Position numbers and translations under genes: made by a program. This document shows, one piece after another, positions 1-7,004 of a stretch of DNA of 64,000 bases. The stretch is from Clostridia bacterium. GTDB taxonomy: Bacteria > Bacillota > Clostridia > Christensenellales > Borkfalkiaceae. The first letter of the stretch is position 1. Each line of letters starts with the position of its first letter. The stretch spans positions 80,691 to 144,690 of the forward strand of contig JAFUJR010000027.1 in assembly GCA_017468085.1 (NCBI GenBank). The letters run 5' to 3'. The notes below the pieces were generated by a model. It was given only the letters and a program-made list of their open reading frames with translations, was not told the origin of the DNA and did no database searches.

Positions 1-49
1 ACGTAAAGCCATAGAAGTTTTACGTAAAAAATCGGCGAATGAGGCTACC

Positions 50-1333
50 ATGTCTGCGTTGAAGTTCAAAAGAACAAAATTTGCGTGTTATGCGGCGTAC
101 TTTACGATGTCGTCCGTATTTTGCTTTCCCGCGTTGTTATTCACAACGTTCCACGATATGTACGGCATTTCGTACACGCTGTTGGGGACGCTCGTTTTAA
201 CCAACTTCTGCACCCAACTCGCAGTGGATTTAATATTCACTTTTTTCTCAAAAAAATTTAACGTAAAAATTATCGTGCGTATCATGCCGCTGTTGACGGC
301 GGCAGGGCTGCTTATTTATGCGCTCGTGCCTACTTTTTTCCCGAATATCGCTTATTTAGGGCTGTTATTGGGGACGGTTATTTTTTCAATATCGGCAGGC
401 TTTTCCGAAGTGCTTTTAAGCCCGACGATTGCGGCAATTCCCTCCAAAAATCCGCAGCGGGATATGAGTATGCTACATTCCTTGTATGCATTCGGCGTGT
501 TTACAGTCGCCATTATCACAACGGTGTATTTTAAAATCTTTAACACGGAAACTTGGGTATATTTGGCGCTCTTTTTCGCCGCTCTGCCCGTTATTGCCGC
601 GGTCTTGTTTATGACTTCGCCTCTGCCTAATATGGACGGCACGGAAAGTGCGCAGGGCGTAACAAAAACCAAGGACCGCATCATTGGTACGGCGCTTTGT
701 GTGGCATGTATTTTCTTTGGAAGCTGTGCGGAAAACGTAATGTCGAATTGGGTGTCGAGTTACGCGGAAAGCGCGCTTCATGTCGACAAAGCGATAGGGG
801 ATTTGCTCGGATTAGCAGGCTTTGCAATTTTACTTGGACTTATGCGTATGGGCTATGCCAAATTCGGCAAAAATATCAGCGTCGTCTTGCTTGTGGGTAT
901 GATTGGCGCGGCGGCGTGTTATTGGGTGGCGGGTCTGTCCTTGCACGCGGTTCCGGCGCTTGTCGCTTGTATGCTGACAGGCTTATTTGCCGCAATGCTT
1001 TGGCCGGGGACGCTCATTTTGATGGAAGAAAAAATTCCTTCGCCGGGCGTGGCGGCGTATGCGCTGATGGCGGCAGGGGGTGACCTTGGCGCGGCGCTCG
1101 CACCGCAACTTATGGGCGCTGTGGTCGATAACGTAGCCGCAAGCGGTTTCGCGGCGGAGCTTGGCGCAAAACTTGGCCTCACAGCCGAGCAAATCGGTAT
1201 GAAGACGGGTATGCTCGTTACCTCGCTTTTCCCTATTTTTGGTATGGTTGTGGTATTGGTAATCATCTGCTATTTTAAAAAGCATCCCTTAAACAAACCG
1301 CAAGGGTTGCCTTTAAAAGCGGGAAACGGATAA
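50..1333 (+). CDS. Major facilitator superfamily transporter
   Basis: Predicted cytoplasmic-membrane secondary transporter. Its 427 residues form about twelve hydrophobic segments in two halves, with a polar central loop near residues 190-215 and a short basic tail, which is the usual MFS size and shape. The chosen ATG has GAGG five bases upstream, and MSALKFKRTKF is a typical cytoplasmic lead-in to the first membrane segment. The frame has no stop back to the left edge of the window, so a longer N-terminus or a fusion to an upstream gene cannot be excluded. The substrate cannot be read from the sequence. The adjacent AraC regulator and MelA-type enzyme suggest a sugar, which is inference from context. 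Confidence 0.85.
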   Translation: MSALKFKRTKFACYAAYFTMSSVFCFPALLFTTFHDMYGISYTLLGTLVLTNFCTQLAVDLIFTFFSKKFNVKIIVRIMPLLTAAGLLIYALVPTFFPNIAYLGLLLGTVIFSISAGFSEVLLSPTIAAIPSKNPQRDMSMLHSLYAFGVFTVAIITTVYFKIFNTETWVYLALFFAALPVIAAVLFMTSPLPNMDGTESAQGVTKTKDRIIGTALCVACIFFGSCAENVMSNWVSSYAESALHVDKAIGDLLGLAGFAILLGLMRMGYAKFGKNISVVLLVGMIGAAACYWVAGLSLHAVPALVACMLTGLFAAMLWPGTLILMEEKIPSPGVAAYALMAAGGDLGAALAPQLMGAVVDNVAASGFAAELGAKLGLTAEQIGMKTGMLVTSLFPIFGMVVVLVIICYFKKHPLNKPQGLPLKAGNG

Positions 1334-1343
1334 TCAAACAAAT

Positions 1344-1382
1344 AAAAATCGACGTAACGGTATTGCCGATACGTCGATTTTT
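1344..1382. terminator. Bidirectional terminator between MFS and AraC genes
   Basis: AAAAATCGACGTA pairs with TACGTCGATTTTT around a loop that holds a smaller CGG/CCG stem. The runs of A on one side and T on the other allow it to end both the forward transporter transcript and the reverse regulator transcript. Confidence 0.8.
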
Positions 1383-1472
1383 TATTATTGAAAATCGAAA
1401 AAAAAGAACAAAACGTTAAAAATTGGAAACAAATAGGTATTGCATTATAAAAAAAGCTGTGTTATACTTACC

Positions 1473-2279
1473 TTATAAATGCGGTTTGCTTTCTTTCCGA
1501 TATTGTAAAGGCGAAGTTCCCGTATGTGCCTTGAATGCCTCCGAAAATCGTTGCAAAGAGGAAAAACCGACGAGGTAGGCGACGTTCTCAACGGTATGCG
1601 CGGAATTTTTTAAAAATTCTTTCGCTTTTTCAATACGAATTTTTGTTAAATATCGGTAAGGGGCTTCCCCCGTTTTTCGTAAAAACAGCGACGAGAAATA
1701 AGCGCGAGAAAATCCAAGTTGCGCCGAGAGCGACGAAATATCGATTTCTCTAAAATAATGGTTTTCCAAATAGCTGATAGCCGTTTCCACGGGGTCGTCC
1801 GCCGCCTTTTTAGGCGTTGATTTAACGGAATTTAACACCTCAAAAAGCACGTGCAGACAAGAAAAACTGTCCTCAATCTTATCTAAAAGGGCGTTTTTAA
1901 GGGAAATTAAGCCGCTTTTTTGATAACGCATAAAAAATTCTGCGTTTATGCGGCTGAGTAGTTCTTTGGCAAACGGGCCGCCGAAGGCGATCCACGAATA
2001 CTCCCAAGGCGTATCTTTATCTGAACAGTATAAAGTTATTTCTTCGGGCAAAATCAAAAACGCCTCGCCCGCTTCCAAAAAACGTTTTTCGCCGTTACGC
2101 TCAATATAGCCTCTCCCTTTTTCGATAAAGTGCAACAAAAAATAAGAGCGAACGGCAGGGCCAAAGGCGTGTAAGGGCGGCGTTTTATGTGTGCCGATCT
2201 CGTACACGACGATAGGGTCATTGGGCTGAAAAAATTGACGCACGTAATGAAATTTGGGATCGTAATCGGTATTCGGCAT
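1473..2279 (-). CDS. AraC-family transcriptional regulator
   Basis: DNA-binding regulator of about 268 residues. The N-terminal half is a cupin-like sensing domain, with the motif LLHFIEKGRGYIERNGEKRF. The C-terminal hundred residues contain the two helix-turn-helix units of the AraC family, including ISSLSAQLGFSRAYFSSLFL and VENVAYLVGFSSLQRFSEAF. A longer open frame exists upstream, but its first 24 residues are hydrophobic and unlike the family. The ATG at 2279 is preceded by GAGGTGG at good spacing. The gene is divergent from the melA-like gene across 75 bp, so it most likely controls that gene, and perhaps the transporter, in response to a galactoside. The ligand is inferred. Confidence 0.9.
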   Translation of the reverse strand: MPNTDYDPKFHYVRQFFQPNDPIVVYEIGTHKTPPLHAFGPAVRSYFLLHFIEKGRGYIERNGEKRFLEAGEAFLILPEEITLYCSDKDTPWEYSWIAFGGPFAKELLSRINAEFFMRYQKSGLISLKNALLDKIEDSFSCLHVLFEVLNSVKSTPKKAADDPVETAISYLENHYFREIDISSLSAQLGFSRAYFSSLFLRKTGEAPYRYLTKIRIEKAKEFLKNSAHTVENVAYLVGFSSLQRFSEAFKAHTGTSPLQYRKESKPHL

Positions 2280-2354
2280 AAACCACCTCGGTATAATTGC
2301 TATATTTACTATAGCATAATAAAATAAAAAAATCAATAGGAGAACGAACAAAAA
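2280..2354. promoter_or_regulatory. Divergent araC/melA control region with palindrome
   Basis: A very AT-rich 75-bp intergenic region between two divergent genes. Inverted repeat GCTATA-TTTAC-TATAGC lies at 2299-2315, flanked by TATAAT-like hexamers readable on both strands. It is a plausible operator for the adjacent AraC regulator. Exact -35 and -10 elements are not clear. Confidence 0.5.
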
Positions 2355-3665
2355 ATGAAAATTGTATTTTTAGGCGCAGGTAGTACCGTATTTGCAAAAA
2401 ACGTACTTGGCGATTGCATTTTGGCAGAAAATTTGCCTTGCTTTGATATTGCGCTCGTTGACGTCGACGAGGAGCGTTTAAACGAATCCTACGCGTTGAT
2501 TTGCGCGCTTCGCAATAAGTATAAGCCTGCGGTTACCGTCGAAAAATATCTTTCCACGGACGATAAGCAAACGGAGGCGGCGTTTGCAGGCGCTTCGTAT
2601 ATTATCAACGCTATTCAAGTAGGCGGTTACGAGCCTTGCACCGTTACCGACTTTGAAATCCCCAAAAAATACGGTCTTCGCCAAACGATTGGCGATACGC
2701 TTGGCATCGGCGGTATTTTCCGTGGCTTGCGTACGATTCCCGTTATGAAAAAATACGCGGATATTATCGAAAAAGTCTGCCCCAACGCCCTGTTCCTCAA
2801 CTATACGAACCCGATGAGCATCCTTTCGGGCTATATGCAACAGTACACAAAAGTAAAAACGGTTGGGCTTTGCCACTCTTGTCAAGTCGTAACAAAAATG
2901 TTGCGCGATTGGTTGGAAATGCCCGAATTGGACGAGGCAAACTTTACGCTGGCAGGTATCAACCATATGTGTTGGCTTTTGACTTTGCAGGATAAGGACG
3001 GCAACGATTTGTATCCCGCCTTGAAAGAAAAATTCAATCAAGTCCGCCCCAAATACGACCTCGTGCGTTTGGAAATAATGAATCGCTTCGGTTATTATAA
3101 TACGGAAAGCAGCGAGCACACTGCCGAATATCATCCCTATTTCATTAAAAAGGACCACCCCGAACTCATTGAAGAATTTAATATTCCCTTGGACGAATAT
3201 CCTCGCCGTTGCGTAAATCAAATTCGCGATTGGAAAGAACTTCGCGAAAAGATTATGCTCCCCGAAAACGTTAAGCACGAGCGTTCGAGAGAGTACGGCT
3301 CGCACATCATCGAAGCGTGCGAGACGGGCAAGCCTTATAAAATTTATGCGAACGTAATGAACGACGGACTCATCACCAACTTGCCGAAAAACGCTTGCGT
3401 AGAAGTGCCGATAATGGTGGACGAAAACGGTCTTAATCCCTGTGTTGTAGGGGATATTCCCGATCAGCTTGCGGCTTTAAATATGACGCATATCGCCGTA
3501 CATAATATGACCATCAAAGCGGCGGTTACGCTCGAAAAGAAATATATTTATATGGCGGCGTATCTCGACCCGCACACCCGCGATCAGCTCACTTTCGAGG
3601 AAATCAAAAACCTCTGCGACGATCTGATCGAAGCGCACGGCGATTGGTTGCCTAAGTTCCACTAA
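2355..3665 (+). CDS. melA: GH4 alpha-galactosidase / alpha-glycosidase, MelA-like
   Basis: Cytoplasmic NAD- and metal-dependent glycosidase of family GH4, which cleaves by an oxidation-elimination mechanism rather than a classical acid/base pair. The N-terminal Rossmann motif FLGAGSTVFAKN (residues 5-16) binds NAD. VGGYEPCTVTDFEIPKKYGL, TNPMS, the metal-binding CHS near residue 173 and the GINHM motif near 201 follow the pattern of Escherichia coli MelA closely, and the C-terminal AHGDWLP is also shared. The length of 436 matches the family (about 450). AGGAG lies upstream of the ATG. Alpha-galactosidase is the best reading, but GH4 members also include alpha-glucuronidases and 6-phospho-glycosidases, so substrate is less certain than family. 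Confidence 0.9.
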   Translation: MKIVFLGAGSTVFAKNVLGDCILAENLPCFDIALVDVDEERLNESYALICALRNKYKPAVTVEKYLSTDDKQTEAAFAGASYIINAIQVGGYEPCTVTDFEIPKKYGLRQTIGDTLGIGGIFRGLRTIPVMKKYADIIEKVCPNALFLNYTNPMSILSGYMQQYTKVKTVGLCHSCQVVTKMLRDWLEMPELDEANFTLAGINHMCWLLTLQDKDGNDLYPALKEKFNQVRPKYDLVRLEIMNRFGYYNTESSEHTAEYHPYFIKKDHPELIEEFNIPLDEYPRRCVNQIRDWKELREKIMLPENVKHERSREYGSHIIEACETGKPYKIYANVMNDGLITNLPKNACVEVPIMVDENGLNPCVVGDIPDQLAALNMTHIAVHNMTIKAAVTLEKKYIYMAAYLDPHTRDQLTFEEIKNLCDDLIEAHGDWLPKFH

Positions 3666-3681
3666 GTAAAACGAACCCCAA

Positions 3682-3710
3682 AAAGACCTCTGTTTACGGC
3701 AGAGGTCTTT
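3682..3710. terminator. Terminator between convergent melA and araC genes
   Basis: Perfect 11-bp stem AAAGACCTCTG / CAGAGGTCTTT with a 7-base loop between the stops of two convergent genes. The T-tract is short in both directions. Confidence 0.75.
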
Positions 3711-3713
3711 ACG

Positions 3714-4598
3714 CTATTTATTGGACGATTTGTTCACGGAGCGCACGTATTCGGTGGGGGATACGCCCACGTGTTTTTTGAAAAGGGAAGTCAGATAATG
3801 CACGGACGACATATTCATCGAGTACGCGATTTGGGTCAACGTTTGTTCGCCTTCAAGTAGGGTGGATTTGGTGTAATTTACGCGTAAATCGTTTAAGTAT
3901 TCCACGACGGATTTCCCAAACGCTTGCTTGAATTTTACGGAAAGGCTGGTTTTGTTGGTGTTAAACAAAAAGCAAAGCTCCTCGATGGCGATTTTTTGAC
4001 GGAAATTCTCGTCTAAATACCGTTTGATTTCATAAATTTGCGACTTATCTTCCGCGCTGATTTTGGGCGCTTGCTCCGTGTTGTCTATCTCTAAAACCAA
4101 ACGCAGACATTTAATTAAAAATACCTGCAAATAGTTTTTAATCAACTGATCCGCGCCGAATGCAAATTCTTTGCGTTTCTTCATATTTTTAAGGTTAGGC
4201 ACGTTGTAAGGAGGAAGATATACGGTGCGCGCTTCTTTGATGATTTCCGCCAACGTCTTTTGCAATTCTTCGGTGAGCGTAACGGGCGCGCGCGTCAAAG
4301 CGTCTAAGGCAGGGGCTTCGCATTCAAACCCGATAATGATGATATTCGGCGCAGTCGCTTCGTTGCAGGTCAAGGAGTGGGTTTGGTTCGCGCCGTGCAA
4401 AATCATTTGGTTTTGGTACAAGCCGCCTGTGTAATGGTCGGAGGAAATGCGTATATTCCCTTTGTCTACGTACACAAGCTCGCAAAACCCGTGCGAGTCG
4501 TCCACGGTATGATAGTTGGGCGTAAATTCAAAATAATGCACGTTCGCCAACCGCGTTACTTTCAAGTCGGATTTAAAAGAGCGTAATACAAACTCCAT
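3714..4598 (-). CDS. AraC-family transcriptional regulator
   Basis: Regulator of 294 residues with an N-terminal cupin-like domain (CELVYVDKGNIRISSDHYTG) and a C-terminal AraC DNA-binding domain. The two helix-turn-helix segments are IAIEELCFLFNTNKTSLSVK and LTQIAYSMNMSSVHYLTSLF. The start is supported by TTGGAG about eight bases upstream. It is divergent from the M24/ASRT/creatininase/glycosidase gene run, which is therefore its most likely target. It is not a close duplicate of the other AraC protein nearby, since the two share only family-level motifs. The effector is unknown. Confidence 0.9.
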   Translation of the reverse strand: MEFVLRSFKSDLKVTRLANVHYFEFTPNYHTVDDSHGFCELVYVDKGNIRISSDHYTGGLYQNQMILHGANQTHSLTCNEATAPNIIIIGFECEAPALDALTRAPVTLTEELQKTLAEIIKEARTVYLPPYNVPNLKNMKKRKEFAFGADQLIKNYLQVFLIKCLRLVLEIDNTEQAPKISAEDKSQIYEIKRYLDENFRQKIAIEELCFLFNTNKTSLSVKFKQAFGKSVVEYLNDLRVNYTKSTLLEGEQTLTQIAYSMNMSSVHYLTSLFKKHVGVSPTEYVRSVNKSSNK

Positions 4599-4656
4599 TT
4601 TGGTACTCCAAAAGAAAATTATTTACGATATTATACCAAAAAAATACGATTTTGTA

Positions 4657-4685
4657 AAGACAAAACGAGCAGTCCGTGATACAAT
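4657..4685 (+). promoter_or_regulatory. Extended -10 promoter of the M24 operon
   Basis: TGA-TACAAT at 4677-4685 forms an extended -10 element. A weak AAGACA -35 lies 17 bp upstream. The transcript would start about 30 bases before the GAGAGG ribosome binding site of the M24 gene. Confidence 0.5.
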
Positions 4686-4721
4686 AAAGAAAAAAATTAT
4701 TTTTGAGAGGTAAAAACTATT

Positions 4722-5894
4722 ATGGCAAGAGTATGTATCCCCGATTACGAATATCAGGAAAGAATTCAACGCGCGGCAAAGATGCTCCGTGAAAGAGGAC
4801 TTGACGTTATGGTGGTGGCTTCCACGGAAAGCGACTACGCAAACGCAAGATATTTCTCGGGCTTTTGGCCTGTATTTGAAAGAGCGGGCGTAGCGATTTC
4901 CGCAAGCGGCGCCGCAGCTTTGCTTGTTGGACCTGAATCGGAAGTTTTCGGCGCGGATTTCGGCAAAATCGAAAAGGTGTTCGTTCTCCGTGAATTTAGA
5001 GAATCGGCTGACCCCTCCTATCCCGAATTGACCCCGTCCACCTTTAACGACGTGTTTAAGGCAATCGGCGTTACGGGCGAAAATATCAAAATCGGTTTGG
5101 GTAGCTACGTAGAATGCACCTTGCCCATTTACGAGGGATTGAAGAATAGCTATCCCAAGGCAGAAATCGTAAAATGTAACGATATTATGGTCGATTTGCG
5201 TAAAATCAAGAGCGAAAACGAAATCGCTTGTCTTAGAGAAGGCTTCCGCATTATCGAAATTGCAACGGACGAAGTTATCAAGGCGTTAAAGCCGGGCGTA
5301 ACCGAACTTCAAATGGTCGGTATCGCACAGAAAGTCATTTATGAACACGGCGCAGAATACGAAGGGCTTCCTATGTACGTATTCTCCGAAGCAAGCACCC
5401 GCCACGCAATTTCCCGTTCGAGATACCGCGAAATCGGCAAAAACGATATCGTTCAGCTTAACCTTTCGGCGAAAATCGACGGTTATTCTCCCTCTATCGG
5501 TTTGCCCGTATGTATGGGTAAATTGGAAGGGGAACGCCGCGACCTTATCGAATTCTGCCGCAAGATGCACGAATGGACGGAACAACAGCTTAAAGCAGGC
5601 GTTTATGCGGACGACGTTGCAAAGCGTTTTTTGCAGATGTATAAGGACGCAGGCTACGGTAAAAACTACGTTTACGGCCCTTGCCACGGCACGGGTATGA
5701 TCGAGGTGGAAGCGCCTTGGATGGAAACCTCCACGCATTATCCTTTGGAAAAGAATATGACCTTCCAAATCGATACCTTCATCTCCGGTCCTACGTTCGG
5801 CTGCCGTTGGGAAAAAGGCGTTGCTATCCGTGAGGACGGCTGCGAAAGCTATACGGATTACCTTAAAAAAGGTATTATAGAGTTGGGGTTCTAA
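4722..5894 (+). CDS. M24-family (creatinase-like) hydrolase with altered metal site
   Basis: Pita-bread-fold protein of 390 residues. It has an N-terminal creatinase-type domain (about 1-160) and a C-terminal M24 domain. M24 peptidases bind two metals with Asp, Asp, His, Glu, Glu. Here the expected positions read Asn (VQLNLS, near 247), Ser (DGYSPS), His (CHGTG, near 321), Asp (FQIDT, near 351) and Glu (CRWEKG). Only the His and the last Glu are kept as in peptidases. That is not an Xaa-Pro aminopeptidase site. It is closer in logic to creatinase, which uses the same fold without metal. The next genes are an ASRT protein and a creatininase-family enzyme, one base and a few bases apart. Family is secure; activity and substrate are open. 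Confidence 0.8.
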   Translation: MARVCIPDYEYQERIQRAAKMLRERGLDVMVVASTESDYANARYFSGFWPVFERAGVAISASGAAALLVGPESEVFGADFGKIEKVFVLREFRESADPSYPELTPSTFNDVFKAIGVTGENIKIGLGSYVECTLPIYEGLKNSYPKAEIVKCNDIMVDLRKIKSENEIACLREGFRIIEIATDEVIKALKPGVTELQMVGIAQKVIYEHGAEYEGLPMYVFSEASTRHAISRSRYREIGKNDIVQLNLSAKIDGYSPSIGLPVCMGKLEGERRDLIEFCRKMHEWTEQQLKAGVYADDVAKRFLQMYKDAGYGKNYVYGPCHGTGMIEVEAPWMETSTHYPLEKNMTFQIDTFISGPTFGCRWEKGVAIREDGCESYTDYLKKGIIELGF

Positions 5895-5895
5895 T

Positions 5896-6258
5896 ATGAG
5901 CGTAGTAGGCAAAAAAGATTGGATTATTCCCGATTGCGAACTTCCTCCCGAAGGGGAGGGAGTCCTCAAGGGACACGAGAGTGTAATCGTCGTTAACGAC
6001 ACGAACGAAAAAGCCGTTATCAAAGTCAAATTGTATTTTGCGGATAAGGACGCTTACGAGGGTATTACTTGGGAAGTAGGACCGCAAAGAGTGCGCTGTT
6101 TTAGAATGAACAACGTAGAGGATATGTGCGGCTTTACCGTGCCTTTGGAAACGCAGTACGCAATGAAGTTGGAAAGCACGCAGCCCATCGTCGTGCAATA
6201 CGGCAGGCTTGACAACAGACAAACGAATTTGGCGTATTACACCACGTTAGCTTATTGA
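5896..6258 (+). CDS. ASRT-superfamily small-molecule-binding protein
   Basis: Small soluble protein of 120 residues resembling the Anabaena sensory rhodopsin transducer (Pfam PF07100). The recognised pattern is a short all-beta domain with HESVIVVNDTNEKAVIKVKL, then VGPQRVRCFRMNNV, then QPIVVQYGRLDNRQTNLAYY. The last segment closely matches the conserved PIVVQHTRLDSRQ of the family. The superfamily has been proposed to bind small molecules, often in sugar-metabolism operons. No rhodopsin gene is present here. The ATG lies one base after the stop of the M24 gene and the stop lies ten bases before the next ATG, so it is translationally linked. It probably senses or carries the pathway substrate, which is inference. 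Confidence 0.85.
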   Translation: MSVVGKKDWIIPDCELPPEGEGVLKGHESVIVVNDTNEKAVIKVKLYFADKDAYEGITWEVGPQRVRCFRMNNVEDMCGFTVPLETQYAMKLESTQPIVVQYGRLDNRQTNLAYYTTLAY

Positions 6259-6268
6259 GGTGAAAATT

Positions 6269-7003
6269 ATGATTTTAGACCATTCTTTTCCGCGCGAAAC
6301 GGATTACGTAAAAAAGAATAATATTCCGCTCGTTATCGTGGGCGGAACGGTAGAATACCACGGCGCGCATTGTTCCTACGGTTGCGATACGCTCGTTGCC
6401 GAAGGCTTGATTAAAAAACTCGCGGAAGAAAAAGAGCTTATGCTCGCGCCGACCATTTCTTACAGCCCTGCGAGTTATGCAGTCGGCGGCAGAAAGAGCG
6501 GTACGGTACACGTGCCCGAACGCGCGTTCGAGGATTACGTTTACTATGTATTTAAGAGCATGCTCTATTCCGGTTTTAGGAATATTTACGTGGTTATTCA
6601 CCACCAATTCGAGCAGGAAAGCGAAATGCCGATGACCCTTTGCTATCGCACGGCGGCAAAGCGCGCCACCATGGAATATTTGGAGGAAACGCTTGGCGAA
6701 GGTTGGTGGGGGAGCGAAAGTTACGCAAATTATTACGAGGAATTGGAGGGCGCAAACAATCCTTTTTCTTGGATAAAGGTTATCCCCACGATGTCCACGG
6801 CGGTACAAAACGCCACGGGCTACGACCACGCGGGCAAGTATGAAAGCTCCATTTTGATGGCGCTCTATCCCGACTGCATTAAGCTCGACAGAATCGACGA
6901 TATCAAGCATTGGTTCACTGAAAGCGCGCGCGAGGCGAATAAGGAACTCGGCGACGAGATGGTGAAGCAGTCCTTGGCGTACTTAAAAGAGGCGATAAAA
7001 TAA
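6269..7003 (+). CDS. Creatininase-family metal-dependent amidohydrolase
   Basis: Cytoplasmic hydrolase of about 244 residues. The zinc-binding signature GGTVEYHGAHCSYGCDT near residues 25-42 supplies Glu, His and Asp. HAGKYESS near 190 supplies the distal His/Glu pair typical of the family, which acts on cyclic amides and related C-N bonds. The usual NGHGGN motif is altered to VIHHQFEQ. A GTG nine bases upstream could also start the frame, but it overlaps the GAGGTG ribosome binding site, so the ATG at 6269 is preferred. The family also contains non-creatinine enzymes (deformylases, inosose-lactone hydrolases), so the product name should stay at family level. It is co-directional with the M24 and ASRT genes. 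Confidence 0.85.
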   Translation: MILDHSFPRETDYVKKNNIPLVIVGGTVEYHGAHCSYGCDTLVAEGLIKKLAEEKELMLAPTISYSPASYAVGGRKSGTVHVPERAFEDYVYYVFKSMLYSGFRNIYVVIHHQFEQESEMPMTLCYRTAAKRATMEYLEETLGEGWWGSESYANYYEELEGANNPFSWIKVIPTMSTAVQNATGYDHAGKYESSILMALYPDCIKLDRIDDIKHWFTESAREANKELGDEMVKQSLAYLKEAIK

Positions 7004-7004
7004 A

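Noticed and set aside
2280-2351. N-terminal membrane segment on the first AraC regulator
   Set aside because: The hydrophobic extension is an artefact of an open frame in the AT-rich promoter region; the ATG at 2279 has a strong ribosome binding site.
5896-6258. Light-sensing function for the ASRT protein
   Set aside because: No rhodopsin gene is nearby and the organism appears anaerobic; most ASRT relatives are not linked to rhodopsins.
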